A stretch of 64,000 nt of DNA from positions 80,850,981 to 80,914,980 of the forward strand of contig NC_088800.1 of assembly GCF_011386835.1 (NCBI RefSeq), written 5' to 3'. Made by a program: the position numbers and the translations under genes. Below, piece after piece: positions 1-11,985 of the stretch. Origin of the DNA: Chrysemys picta bellii (Eukaryota; Chordata; Testudines; Emydidae). The notes under the pieces are model-generated. The model had not been told where the DNA came from. It saw nothing but the letters and a program-made list of their open reading frames with translations, and ran no database searches. The stretch's first letter is position 1. Every line of letters starts with the position of its first letter.

Positions 1-924
1 ATTCTTATCTCCCATACGCTGGTGTCGGTCACTGTAGTAAATGGAGTGGCACTGCAGGAGGTGAGATCAGAATGCTTCAAGTCAAAGCCAGCTAGCCAAG
101 CAATGAGGCCCCACTGTAGGGCCCATGGGCGTAGGCAGGTGTCTTGCCTTGGTTATGTTGGGATTTGTCAGTTTCATGTTTTGGGGCTGTGAGAAATGAT
201 ATAAAAGGGATGCGAAAACAAATGTATGGAAAGAGACTGTGTCTGTTGATGAATGGGTGCATGTACCTGTGGCCGTGCGGCAGACGACTGGACACAATAA
301 ACAGATAAACCTGGATCTTGTTGTGTATCAACCACCTTACGCTATGGGATGTAGAGGGGACAGGAGTGCAAAGGCACCTCTAGGATGCTCAAGTCCAGCC
401 CTTCCCAAGGAGCAGGAAAGACTAACCCTGTCCTTTCCATGGGCCAAATCCTTTTTAGTGCGTGGGAGAGATGAGGGGAGAGATGTGGAGCAAAAGGGAC
501 AAGCCCCTCTTGTCATACATGGACCTGAACCTCTTGGGGCAACTTGAACCCTGCTGTAAGCAGGTGCAGCGCCCATTGTCCTTTGTGGCAGTTGTGCCTG
601 CTTTTGCTGGAACCCGATCTGCCCCACAGCTCAGAGTGCTATGCTATCCCATCGGCCCCAGCCTCTGCCAGCCACAAGAAACCTGCGGTGCTCATGAGTT
701 TCACAGGGTCAGATCCTGAGCTGCTGTAAGTTGGATGTCAGCGCATTTACAACAGCTGAGGAGCTGGCTTAGGCAAGCCTGTTCTGCAGAGTGCGTGCAA
801 ATAAAGGTTTCCAGGAATCCTTAATAGTTCTTAATCCTTCCTCCCAAGCCTTCCCTGCTACCTCCTTCAAGGTGGACAACACCACCATCCCTGCCTGTCA
901 CTCAGGGGTGTAACCTGAGCATCA
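1..924. other. Unrecognised non-coding stretch
   Basis: No gene or confidently classified repeat is visible. The short open frames here (up to about 100 codons) have no recognisable motif. A TATA-like ATATAAAAGG near 199 and an AATAAA near 296 lie about 95 bases apart, which resembles the core of an old LTR. No LTR boundaries or target duplication were found. Confidence 0.4.
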
Positions 925-932
925 CCTTCAGC

Positions 933-1152
933 TAGGTGACCAGATGGGCTGAAGAAAATATCGGGACACATTGGGAATGGGGGGGGCGGGAGGGGACTCC
1001 TGCCGGCGGAGTAAAAAGAAAGAAAAAAAAAAAAAAACAGGAGTGCAAAATAATGGGACAAATTGCGTCTTGACCAGACATTGGTCGGGATGCAGGACAA
1101 ACGCCTAAATATCGGGACAGTCCCAATTTTATCTTGACATCTGGTCACCCTA
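933..1152. mobile_element. hAT-type MITE, long variant (TAGGGTGACC family)
   Basis: A non-autonomous DNA transposon with terminal inverted repeats (TIRs): left end TAGGTGACCAGATG, right end ACATCTGGTCACCCTA. It is flanked by a perfect 8-bp target-site duplication ccttcagc (925-932 and 1153-1160). An 8-bp duplication is the hallmark of the hAT superfamily. This copy is about 220 bp, longer than the roughly 123-bp copies elsewhere in the window. It has a G-run and an A-run inside and no coding capacity. Confidence 0.85.
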
Positions 1153-1239
1153 CCTTCAGCTCAGACCTCTCTCTAGGTCCTCACTTTCAGGTTGTCTAAA
1201 CCTTGGCAGGTTTTTCTGCATTACATTTCTCAGACCTTG

Positions 1240-1612
1240 TCTACACTTGCAGCGGCATGTAGGGGACATGTGGCTACACGCTGCAGTAAAACGCAGGCTG
1301 CTTCCACACTTGTAACTACAGCGTAGCTACCCCCGGCGGTGAAAGACTCTGGCAGGGGGAGGCGGTGGGGAAAGGCTCTGGCAGCAGGGAGACAGTAGGA
1401 CATTACACTGCTAAAAATAGCAGTGTGGACATGGGAGGCATGGCTTGGGTGTGTAGAGAGCTGTAGGGCATATACTCTAGCAGGGCTCAGGCATGTAGGG
1501 CACTCGACTCACCTAAGCTGTGTCTCACCATCTAAACTGCTCTTTTTACCGTGCTAGCTGGGTGTGCAGCGTCTGTACTCTACATGCCGGCGTAAGTGTA
1601 GATGTACCTTAA
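1240..1612. mobile_element. TIR MITE ending in CTACACTTgCgCCGGCATGTAG-like repeats
   Basis: The left end reads ccttgtctacacttgcagcg gcatgtag. The right end, reverse-complemented, reads aaggtacatctacacttacg ccggcatgtag. They are inverted repeats of about 30 bp with mismatches. There is no open frame of note inside. The CTACACT core resembles the Harbinger-type ends elsewhere in the window, but no target duplication could be fixed, so the superfamily is uncertain. Confidence 0.6.
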
Positions 1613-2118
1613 GATACGGTCTTTTCTATCCATCCAGACAGCCAGAAGAAACGTCTCAGCCACTGCAACACCATCTCTCTGACCTTGACAAATGCCACCT
1701 TGCCCTGCTTGTATCCATTCAGAATAGTGGTGCAGGGACCATTCTCCTACCCTGCCACTTTGACCAGGTCACCCCCTCTCTTTGCAGCCCTCCACTACCG
1801 CCCCCTTCTGCATCGCATCAAACATAAGCCGCTTGTCTGGACTTTCAAGGCCCGTCGCTGCCCTACCTACCATCTTCCATTGACTGCTGAGAGGTTGATT
1901 CCCAACTCGGCTCAACCCAGGCCAGCCTTTAGCGGCCACTCAGTCCGTTTTCAAACAAGCATCTTCATGCTTTCTCCCCTGCTGCCCTCTGGCGTGGGAG
2001 GAGCTCCCTGTAAACCTCGGCATAGCTACTTTCTTCTCTTCCTTAGAACTCGTTTTCTGTGCTGCCTACATAAACACGCGCCAGTGCCTCGGCTGCTTGC
2101 GAGCTGAAAACCACATCC

Positions 2119-2715
2119 CAGGGGTGGGTAGTTAGTTTTTGTCAAGGTCCAAATTTCTTGGTCAAAGTCCAGACTCCAGAGAAAATAATACAAAAAAACC
2201 CAACAACATGGGCGGCGGGTGAATGAGCTGTTGGGGGAGGCTAGCCGCTGGCCCCTCCTCCTCTGCCCGAGGCCCCATCCCTCCCCTTCTACTCCCCCCT
2301 CTCCCACCAGAGGCAAAAGCACACACCCTCGCGGCCGCTGGCCCTCCTGTGCGCCCCCAGCCCCAGGTGGGTGGCGTGGCCAGAGCACCCCTTACCCCAG
2401 CGCCGGGTGGATGGCAGCACAGCGTTGTCCCAGCCCCAGCACCCCCAGCCCTGGGTCTTGTGAGCACCAGCCCCAGCCTCTCAGCCACGGAAGAGCGCCG
2501 GGAAGGGAACTGGAAGCAGGCAGGGGAGGCCTGGCAGTGGAGCGTGGGAGGGGCCTGACCAGGCTGTTTGGGGAGGCACAGCCTTCCCAGGCCTATGATA
2601 CCCACTGCCCATGCCCAACAATAACGATAATAAGTAAATAAAAATATTTCGGGATCCATTCAAAAGCATCGGGTGGTCCGGATTTGGCCCATGGTCCACC
2701 TAGTGACTACCCCTG
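2119..2715. mobile_element. hAT-type non-autonomous element, 597 bp, GC-rich core
   Basis: The termini are CAGGGGTGGGTAGTTAG and, at the other end, the inverse of CAGGGGTAGTCACTAG. A perfect 8-bp target duplication ccacatcc flanks the element (2111-2118 and 2716-2723). CAGGG ends with 8-bp duplications indicate the hAT superfamily. The centre is C-rich and gives spurious open frames on both strands (up to about 165 codons), none with transposase motifs. Confidence 0.88.
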
Positions 2716-2723
2716 CCACATCC

Positions 2724-5111
2724 TGTCATGCTGACCAATATTGTCTCAGTGTTTCCTTGTACTCCGCCATCTGTCTGGGTGTCCATCTGTCGTCTCTTGA
2801 GTTGTACTTAAATTGGAAGCTCTTTGGGGCAGGGTCTGTTTTTTGTTTTCTGTCTGTACAGCACTTGCGTGGTGGGGTCCCGGTGCATGATGGGGGGCAC
2901 CTTAGCCACTACGGTAATACAAACAAGAACATGATAATTCGAGCCAGAAAGGAGCATTGTGGGTAGGTGGTGAGGGGGACGAGCTATGCAGATTGCCACT
3001 GGTATTACTTGAGGAACACGGCTGGGCTTGCAGCAATGCTCCAGGCTGCTTCCATCTACTTTGGTCCAGTGATGCCCCTGCTCTATTTTAAAGCAAGTTC
3101 TCGATTTCAGCTCATATACCCCTCCGATGGCAGGGGCAGCTGATTCTCCACAGTTTCTGGGACTGCACATTGCCACAAGGTGTCGTCAGTTACTTATCTT
3201 GAGCAGATGTAAAATATAAGCAGAATTGTGCAGCTGTTTAGCCCAGGTGTAAGTGACGACACCAAGGGCAAGCCAGTGAACGGCTGCATTTTTCCACCAT
3301 GGGGGGGCGGGGGGAGAGAGACAAACCTTCTCCCAGCAGGTGGCGCTACAATACCAAACTAGACATTTAGCACAGCAAATGGTCCTGTGATCAAGACTAG
3401 TTTTCAAGAGCACTTGCTAATCAGGGAGGGTTTGGTGGCCTCTCCGGGCTCTGAGGCAGGCCTTTGGACAAGCTGCTGTTTGTCTGCAGTGTGCAGACCA
3501 CTGTGTCCAGTGGAGAATGCCAGGAATGGCTTGGGGTCAAGGAGATCAGGTCAACTGAAGATCCCCCCAAGATGGCTGGAAACTCAAGTTACAACTGTTC
3601 GATTGCTCTGTACAGGGGACAGGATCCAGGCTTCGTGGAAGGAGAGGCTACTTGATGGCAAGCAGAAGCAAGCTGGCCTCACACCGGGGCAGTTCTTTCT
3701 CTCTTGCGCTCACCCCCAGGCCAGGTCCTTCCCCTTCACAATAACGTCAGCAAAGACAACACGTGGATCATGGTTGTTCATTCTGGAGGCTTCTGTGTTT
3801 CACTGAGAGCTACTACCATGAAACAAAGACATATGAAGGTACAGGATACAACATCTCTCACCCAGCTGAGATATAGTGGGTCTGAAGCTCCAATTTAGGT
3901 CATTTATGTTTAGAGAGAAATCAAATCCGATGCACGGCCACAGGAATAGATGCAAATCTGCTGCCCTTCCATAGGTCCTTTTAATGGAAGATCGGAAAAC
4001 CCAGTACTCTCCTGAGATAGGGATCACCTCACTCACTACTGAGATGCAGCCACCGCTGGGGTGGGACACAAAAACAGGGCTAAACAGTTCAGGGCAGGAT
4101 GTGAAGGACACTATATTCGATTGAAACGATACAATAATCCAGGGGGTGATGTTTGGCCAGGGCATCAGGATTAACACCCCACACTCTTTAGAGAAGTTAC
4201 ATGGGATCCTCACTTCATCATCTCTACAAGATAGCATCTCTCCAGTAGCCACTATCTGGGATGCTAAAGCCAGTCCCAGCTCAGAGGGGGGGCGGGGGTG
4301 CCCTGTGCTTAAATCACCAGCACCACTTCCTGTGGTGCATGTGTGTTCCATAGAAGTCTCCCGTCCAAGTCCTGACCCATCTTGCAAGCCCTAATGTGAG
4401 CACAGTCCAACGTGATCGCACTTTGAGCCGTACTGAGCTATTGCCCCACACTTACTCACTAGTAACTTTTCTGTATTTCATGGAGTAATGATCAAACATC
4501 TCTGAGTCTGGCTTAAACCAACGAAAGGCAGGAAATTCCAGGGTAAGCAGAAAGGGTGTGTGTGTGGGGGGAGAAAGGAATAAGATGTGGTCTGAGCAGG
4601 TGCACGGGTGAAGCCAAAATTGTCACCCAGAGCAATGGTCAGCAATGAGTGACGAGCTGCCCTCGGTGCAGGGAGCATTCTGTTTGATGACAGACTCCTG
4701 AATTCAGAGTGCTGTGCCCACAGCAGCTAGTACCAATGCCCTGCGGTACTGAAACATCAGTGGGAAAAGTGAAAGAGGCAGAGTGAGTCCCTGAGAAACA
4801 AGCGAGGCTCAGAACAAGTGACAGATCCCAAGACAGCTCTGCAAATCCTTGGGCGTTTATACTGTCCTGGAGGGGATGAGGGCGCAGGCCGAACTAGATG
4901 TTCTTCCCAAGCTCTGGAGAGAAGGTTCAGCACAGCTCAGTTGGCAACTCAGTTTGGAACTAGAGGGGTAAAGTTCTGGTCAAATCCTGACCCATCCAAG
5001 AAACACAAAGTCATCATGAGCCCATCTCCATGTTGTTTCCTGCTAACAAAACTGTGCTCTGGACCATGTTCTTGCATCAAGGTCCTGGGTCAAATGTGGC
5101 CCTGGGGAGAG
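2724..5111. other. Mostly unrecognised non-coding sequence
   Basis: No gene was found. About 4000-4390 holds an unclassified dispersed repeat: its phrase around cactgagatgcagccacc and gttcagggcaggatgtgaag recurs in diverged form near 50505-50640. A short TG/G-rich run lies near 4555-4572 and a G-run near 3301-3315. The open frames of up to 195 codons here show no known domain. Confidence 0.4.
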
Positions 5112-5125
5112 CCTGTCCTATCAGA

Positions 5126-5324
5126 ACAGGAGTACTTGTGGCACCTTAGAGACTAACAAATTTATTACAGCATAAGCTTTCGTGGACTACAGCCCACTTC
5201 TTCGGATGCAAGTGGGCTGTAGTCCACGAAAGCTTATGCTCTAATAAATTTGTTAGTCTCTAAGGTGCCACAAGTACTCCTGTTCTTTTTGCGGATACAG
5301 ACTAACACGGCTGCTACTCTGAAA
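5126..5324. mobile_element. Penelope-like element, head-to-head 3' arms (minimal copy)
   Basis: Two copies of the Penelope 3' terminal sequence face each other. The left arm (aacaggagtacttgtggcac and onward) mirrors the right arm, which ends ctgctactctgaaa. A 14-bp target duplication cctgtcctatcaga flanks it (5112-5125 and 5325-5338). A long duplication with an inverted terminal arm is typical of Penelope-like retroelements, which insert by target-primed reverse transcription, and not of cut-and-paste transposons. There is no coding sequence. Each arm carries the stem gtgggctgtagtccac followed by GAAA. Confidence 0.82.
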
Positions 5325-5338
5325 CCTGTCCTATCAGA

Positions 5339-7036
5339 GTGGAGCAATCTTTGCTGTCCATGTGGGCTGTTAAACTGCTTAGGCCTCTGATGTAACTGTA
5401 CGTGTCCACTAGGGGAGGCTATATGATCAAATGTAACAATCTTGGAACTTTGCTCATTCCCATAGACACCTGTTGCACACGCTCCAGGAGGAAGGAAGTG
5501 GATAGTTTCTTCCAACACTTTGTTCCCATCAAACATTTTATGGGATCCCTCTGTAACCGGCTGGGGTGGGGGGGAGTCAGGACAACGGGAACCCCCTTTC
5601 TTGTATTCCAGCCTTATAATTTATTTGTCACCTGGAGGGGCAGGATGTTTAATCGGGGCACTTCTGGGCCTCCACTGTGATATCTGAGCATCAGCCTTCT
5701 ACAGACAAAGAGAAACAGCTGTACACCAACCACAGCGCTATGGCACGTTTCCATGGGTCCCAGCAACATATGCTGCCCTTCAAGATCCCTTCTCCTCCAA
5801 CATAGACCATGACAACAATAATAGTGATTGCTTAATGCTTTGCTGTTCTATTGCACCTTCCATTCAAAGGCTCTCAGAGCACTTCACAAATGCTAATGAG
5901 CTAACTGGAAGCAGATAGGTCAGTAATGACAACGGGACAATCCAGGAGTTAGAGCGACACATTCATGCAGCCTCTAAAGATTCCATTTGGACTGGCAAGG
6001 AGTCTGGCTTGAGAATGCTTCCGAGCCCCTGTGCACCTCAGATCCCTTTTCTTGCATTGACCATTAGGCAGGTGAATTTTGCCACCCCTGTGAAACCTAC
6101 CCTCAAGGGGGAGAAGGGAGGATATTGCCCCAGAGGGACCGAGGCTTTTGCCTCATGGCTATAATTACTTTATGCCAAGGGGCGATCTCTCTCTGAGGGC
6201 TGCATACAGTTGTCAGCCTAGGAGAGGTAACCTAGGGTGGTCCTCCATGCGACCTGCGCTACGAGGCCACCATTAACACACACATGGGATGTTTTATGTA
6301 CTTCTCACAATGACAGGTGTAAACACTAAGGGTCTGTCAGCTGCAGCAGTTGCTACTGACCGCCGAACGGCTAGGAGAGACACAGAAACAAGCCAAAACA
6401 AAAACATGCAGCCAACCGCTAAGCAAGAATTAATGAGCCTTGCAGTTCACCCTGAAGGCCACCTGGCTTGTGTGCTGGCGTACCACCAGGAGGGCGGATT
6501 CCAAAGATGGTGATTTCACTGAGAATGCCTGGGTCAGGGAGTTCAATAGGATGAAACACGGGTAAACACACCCATTCAGGTGGGAGAAAGAGAAGTGTGG
6601 ATCTGAAATGAGGCAGGTTGAGGGCCTTGTGCCAAGGCAAACAGAGGTAAGGGTCACTTGGGGCTGAATGCAGTCCACATGGGAAGCCTGTTGGATTAGC
6701 CCCTTGGTGGTCATGCAGGGAGTGACTGGTGTGTTTCTAGGGCTCACACTGAAAGTGTCACCAGAAGAACTTTGCAGAAAATACTGGTAAAGCTCCTATT
6801 AAAGTGGTGTTGATAGGCAGCCATAAGTCTTCAGGCCAGTAGGATTCCTATTCCGGCAGGTGCTTTCCAGACACAGAAACACGGCCCTTGCTCTGAAGCA
6901 CTTGTAACCAGAGGAGCCCGACAACGTACAGGAGGCGTGGGCTAAGACAGAACAGCTACACATTCTACCCTCCCTCAGATATCAACCCCCCAATGACCCT
7001 GTGACCCAGACACTGACCACAGGCTAACTACTTGTC
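5339..7036. other. Unrecognised non-coding sequence with a SINE tail
   Basis: About 5815-5930 (aacaataatag and onward, with a ctctcagagcacttcacaaa core) matches the reverse of the MIR-like SINE tail seen elsewhere in the window. The rest shows no gene, no motif-bearing open frame and no clear repeat. Confidence 0.4.
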
Positions 7037-7269
7037 AGGGTAGGTCTAGACTGCAATCAGGAGGTGGAATTGCTGCTGGATCAAAGCTAGCGTGTGTTAC
7101 GATAGCAGTGAGGCACCAGGAGCACAGGCAGTTGTATGTGACCCTGGGTACGTACTCAAGCCACTGCCCCAGATTCACTGTTGTTACTTGAACTCGCCTT
7201 GATCTATGTCGATTGGGTATGTCTGCACATGCTGGAGCCACCCTTCTGACTGCAGTGTAGACATACCCT
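7037..7269. mobile_element. TIR MITE, 233 bp (AGGGTAtGTCTACACTGCAgTCAG ends)
   Basis: The left end agggtaggtctagactgcaa and the reverse complement of the right end agggtatgtctacactgcag are inverted repeats that continue for about 30 bp with a few mismatches. There is no open frame of note inside. No clean target duplication is visible. Related ends occur at 52267-52642 and 52797. Confidence 0.7.
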
Positions 7270-7453
7270 AAGTGTCACCGCACTGGCCCTTGAAGGAGGA
7301 GAGGGCCTGAAGGGGGAGATCTGCTAGGGCTTTCCATGAGGACGGGGCAGAAGGCACAAAGACAGCTGTGAGAGATACTGACCAGCAGGTGCTCAGCGTT
7401 GGCGTTGCTGGCAGAGCAGAGGTGGGGAGCGATGGTACGTAGCCAGGAGCTGA

Positions 7454-7768
7454 TCAGTGGGGAAGGGCAGAGTTATGAGGTGCCATGAACGAAGGACAAT
7501 AAATGTAAGCTGCGTGTGATGGAAGAGGAGTCAGTGGAGCTGGAGGGACTCCGAAAGGGGCAGGGTCGGAACCACAGGCAGAGAAGAGGCTCTCAGCGTC
7601 TGGGTTTGAAGCAGATGGGATGAGGGCGAGGTGGGTGTCCTGGCAGAGATTACAGTAGTCAGGATGGGAGGGGAGGAGGGCCTGGGAACGATTTTTACTG
7701 AGGCGCACAGAGAGAAGAGGGTGTGTCTTAGAAGAGTTATGGAGGAGGAAGCAGCAAGACTTGGACAA
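7454..7768 (-). pseudogene. Degenerate L2-like LINE reverse transcriptase fragment
   Basis: The minus-strand frame contains SKSCCFLLHNSSKTHPLLS and, further on, SHPDYCNL. This recalls the conserved C-terminal segment of L2-clade reverse transcriptases, which reads roughly C-x-F-x-LR-x-I-x-KIRP-x-LS and SRLDYCNSLL. The catalytic part of the enzyme is absent and the match decays after DYCN, so this is an old dead fragment. The plus-strand frame over the same bases (7631-7942, 103 codons) is its antisense shadow. The clade assignment is from memory of family motifs and is moderate only. Confidence 0.5.
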
Positions 7769-7942
7769 GGTCTGGATGTGAAGGAGGAGGAGGAGGAGTC
7801 AAAGCTCTGGGACTGGATGGCGGGAGCTTGGTCAGGGCGGAAATATAGCTCTGCAAGTCAGCGTACAGAGAAGGTAGCGGAGATCATGATGGAGAGGCAG
7901 CTAACCAGAGACTGGAGGAAGGCAGTGGGCCACTCTCATTAG

Positions 7943-10900
7943 GCAGCGGTGACTTTTGGTAATGAACAACTCAGTACAGATTTGAGAACTACTGGCCAGT
8001 GATGGTATATAGTTTATAGCTAGCCTGTCGTTTGTCAAGGCGTTGAGCTCACTGGATGCAAGGTACTATCATATAGACTGTAAATGCCAAGGGTTATTAG
8101 CACCCTCAATGCCTCTCATTGAGAAATGGAGTTGAATCTTACAGGGAGTGGCAGAGTGAAGGAGAAGCAAATCTGGTCATCGTGAAGGGCTCCTTGTTCA
8201 TTTCCCTCTGGGGGAATGGATTAGCACCTCCAGTGTCACAGTAATGGAAGAATGGGGACGGACGGACACACGGGACTCCCTAAACCCTTGCCCTAGACAT
8301 TTTTAACTGATTCCAGGAATTTTCTCCAGCTGGGATATTATAGTGTGTGTGCTTCCAAAGGATCCCGTGAGGAACTGGTTAAAAACAAGTCACTGGGCTC
8401 TGTGTCTAGGCTTTTGTCCCATGCTCATCACACTGATAGCAGACTACCCAACTGACCAGAGGAGTATCTGCTAACCCCACAGCACCTCTGCATATACCCT
8501 TCCTCCCTGGCCTTTTGGCTCTTGCTCTCCTTGCCACAGCTTTAAGAAAACAAATAAGGTGCCCGGGTGTGTAGGGCGGTTCTAGGAACATGCCTCTCGC
8601 AGCACTGCTGCGGCATGGCTCTCTACAATGGGACTGAGATAAGTGCCACACACCCGTAACTGCCACAGTGCCACGCACAACAGGGAAACGTGCCGCAGGT
8701 GACCAGTGCAACTGGCACTGTGCCAGGGTGACCGAGAACCCTGCCAAGAGCTGGCAGGGCAGTTTTGCCGTCGCTGATCTTCGTCGCTTTAAAACACTCG
8801 CCAAAGTGCATCCAGCGAGGAACCAGCCAGTACAGCCATCTTCCGGGCAACGCTTCCCACTCAGGCCTGCCAACGCATGTCCCTCCCAACCAGCAGCAGC
8901 CCCTGCTGTTCCAGCCACAGGGCCCCTGGGCACGGCTCTGCCATTGTACCTCAGTCCTGACATGCAGCCCCTTCAGCTATTCCCGGGCTGGGCCTCCTGA
9001 GCAGAGACTGCTCGTCATGTCTTATTATTGACAAATATCCCCTGAAGATCAAGCTAATTCATTAACCCCTAATGCACCCCCGCAACTCTCCACACACCCC
9101 TGATCCCGCCACTCACACTTAACTCACACACTATTTTTGGGGTGCAATGGGGGAGTCAGGAAGGATTCCAGACATTCCCTAACCCTCTCCTCTGCTGGAT
9201 CACCACCACGCCATGCATTCCTCTCTCCGGAGGTTTACCGGGTTTCATCCTGCATTGAATGGAACCTCTCACTAGTCCAGTCCCAATGGGGAACAGGACT
9301 CCTCCTCCCGGAACACAGTACGTAGGGAGGGCTTAGGTCACACACACATAGTGCTGATGGCTCAGGTTTCTTGTCACCCCCAGGCCCCTATGCCTATTGA
9401 GTTCATCTGTCTGACAAAGGTCCTTGGGTGCGTCTCTGGGGCTGCATCAGTGAAGCGCTGCTGACGCCTGTGGAACGTGTTTTATTTAGAAACAAACCTG
9501 CCCCCATCTCATTTCTTTCCAAACGTTGCTACCCACTGCCCTTGGCCGACAGGATGCTGCTCGGAGAGCTGGATCTTTCTTATCTGAAAGCACGTCTTTT
9601 CATGCTGGTTATTCTCAGGAGGAGGTCAGGGAGTTTGGACGCAGCTCTGGGAAGCACTGGGCTGTCTGGAGGGGTCACAGAGTGGGACACCCCTCCACAA
9701 TGGCGCAAGCGGCTCACTTTCCAAACAGAAACAGAGAGATGCTGGTTCCTCCCTGTTCTTTGCTGTCCAAGCCAATTCTGGAATGACGAGCCCTTGAATC
9801 AAGATCTAAGCCACCCCCTCCCCCAATTCTGTCAACTCCTTCCCTCTTCCTCTTCCACTCCAGGATGCCAGCTGGGCCGGCTAGGTTAACAAGCCCCAGT
9901 TGCACTCACTCCACAGGCAATTAGGCCATTTGCAAAAGTGGCCAGTAGGGTTGGGTGCCTGTGGTTTTAGGAGCCCACCTGGGACCTGATTTACAGGAAG
10001 TGCTGTTCATTTGCTGCCCCCATCGACATCAACCCGTGGGGCGGATGTGTGGCCTTTCTGAAAAGCAGGCCCAAGGGGTCTCAGGTGGGGTTCCCCAAAA
10101 TTGACACCCCCTAACTTAGTAGCCATTTTTTTTTACCTTAACTGCTTCCTGTCTGGTTCCAAACTTCTGCAGGAACTTCTGGGGAAACTGAGTGTGGGGC
10201 CTTGACTCTACTTAGCTTCTTGCTCAGCCCCATCTTGTGACCCAGATGGTTCGTGTACCCTGCCACAGGGGACTGATGCCAGCTCAACCTCTGACCTGTC
10301 AAGATACAGGTGAATAAAGATTAGCAGCAGCAACTTAGAGCCTGTTACTGAGAAACCAGCCTAGTACTCTCCATATTCTAAGGCAACACTTACAACTCCC
10401 TGCAAAAACACTTCACTCCCCTGCCAAAGAGCAAAGCAAACCCCAAGGAACTCAGGGCTTCCAGCTAACCATTCAATCCTGCAGCTCACTTGTCTACAAT
10501 GCATTCTGAGGCTTTGCCAGCGTGCAGCACTCTGCGTTCCAGAAGTTATCACAAAACCAGCCGGGCGACATTAGCAGGAAGGAACAAAGCATGTGATGGG
10601 CCCCCGGGAGACAGAATGGGAAAGGTGGTTCCTTGGCAGGCTGCCTAGATGGTCCCAGTGCAGAGGACCCAGCTCAGTCCTGGAATAACCCGACACAGCT
10701 CCCGTTAACTTCAAGGCAGTTGTATCTGCTTATGCCAGCCCATTATCCAGTCCAGAGATTCACCATCCAACTTGCTGAGCGCAAGTCTCTGGAGTTTTGG
10801 TGCTGCTGGCTAGAGCCTCCAGGTTCTCCTCTTGTCCAAGCGCCCATGTTAGCAGTTGGATTAGCCAATAGCTGATTCTGGGGTGCGTATGCTGCCCCTG

Positions 10901-11440
10901 AAAATACCAGGTAGCCCAGGAATCATCCATCTACTACATGCGCCAGGCATTTTAGGTAGCACAGGGGGCACCTGTCAGCCAAAGGAGCTGGCTACAATCA
11001 GCAATGCAGGGAGCATGTGCTGCTAGGTATGATTGACAGCATGAGAGCCACACGGACACTGAAAGTACCAGGTATGATTGACAGAGCAGGGGGTTCGTTA
11101 TCTGCTAGATACAAACCACATTGTAGGTGGCACCCAGGGGAATTCACCAAAGCCCTAATCCCTCTGCACAGCTGGCCACCTGAATCAATCCGGGGAGCGC
11201 TACCCTGGGTTCTTCTCCTCTTTGCCAATTACGTCTGCCCCGGAACTTCTGCCGGTTCCTCTGCCCTGAGCTACAACCCGGCTGGCTAATAGGGGATGCA
11301 GGGTAAAGTTGTTAGCAGACAAAATAAACGCAGTGGAAGGGCACAGCCGCACTATGCTTCGGCCATTTAAAGCACAGATTGCAAACACCGTGCTAAGGAA
11401 GTCAAATAGCAGCAGTCATTCCGGCCCTGCTGCAGCAGAA
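7943..11440. other. Unrecognised non-coding stretch
   Basis: No gene or confidently named repeat was found. The longest frames (8406-8963 minus, 185 codons with internal methionines; 9428-9889 plus, 153 codons) show neither domain motifs nor exon-like boundaries. A poly-T run lies near 10129. Confidence 0.35.
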
Positions 11441-11449
11441 ATCATAATG

Positions 11450-11522
11450 CAATAATAATAGCTTGGCTTTCCATAGCCCTGATCATCTGAGGATCTCAAA
11501 GCCCTTTACATAGATTGACTCA
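11450..11522 (-). repeat. MIR-like SINE tail fragment
   Basis: The phrase aggatctcaaagccctttac, preceded by an A/T-rich taataata stretch, is the reverse complement of the tail of the MIR-like SINE family seen at 15270-15376 (gtaaagtgctttgggatcc). Confidence 0.5.
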
Positions 11523-11659
11523 TGACGCCTCATGCTGGTGAGGCAGGTTCAGGATGCACCACAATCGCAGCAAATATCTGCAGTGGCTGGTGATGGGACA
11601 CTAGATAGGGAGGGCTCTGAGTGACTACAGTGAATTCTTTCCCAGGTGTCTGGCTGGTG

Positions 11660-11985
11660 GGTCTTGATGACATGCTCAGGGTCTGACTGATCGCTGGATT
11701 TGGGGTCAGGAAGGAATTTCCCCCCGGGATAGATTGGCAGAGACCCTGGGTTTTTTTTGCCTTCCTCTGCAGCACAGGGCATGGGTCACTTGCAGGTTTA
11801 AACTAGTTTAAATGGTGGATTCTCTCTAACTGGAAGTGTTTAAATCAAGATTTGAGAACGTCAGTCACTCAGCCAGAGGTTAGGGGTCTATTACAGGAGT
11901 GGGTGGGTGAGGTTCTGGGGCCGGCAACGTGCAGGAGGTCAGACTAGATAATCATGATGGTCCCTTCTGGCCTTAAAGTCTATGC
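11660..11985 (+). mobile_element. CR1 LINE 3' end, 5'-truncated
   Basis: Non-coding 3' end of a CR1 retrotransposon. It begins near gctcagggtctgactgatcg, passes through a TTTTTTTTGCCTTCCTCTGC segment, and ends in gtcccttctggccttaaagt ctatg. This is the typical CR1 tail that calls for a short ATTCTATGA-like repeat. Severe 5' truncation is usual for CR1. No coding sequence remains. Confidence 0.8.

Noticed and set aside
2162..2659. Overlapping frames of up to 165 codons
   Set aside because: They are contained in the GC-rich interior of the hAT-type element 2119-2715, with no transposase motif and a composition typical of chance frames.
7631..7942. Plus-strand 103-codon frame rich in glutamate
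   Set aside because: It is antisense to the degenerate L2-like fragment, whose minus-strand motifs give a better explanation.
8406..8963. Minus-strand 185-codon frame
   Set aside because: No recognisable domain, a high arginine/alanine chance composition, and no neighbouring exon-like structure.
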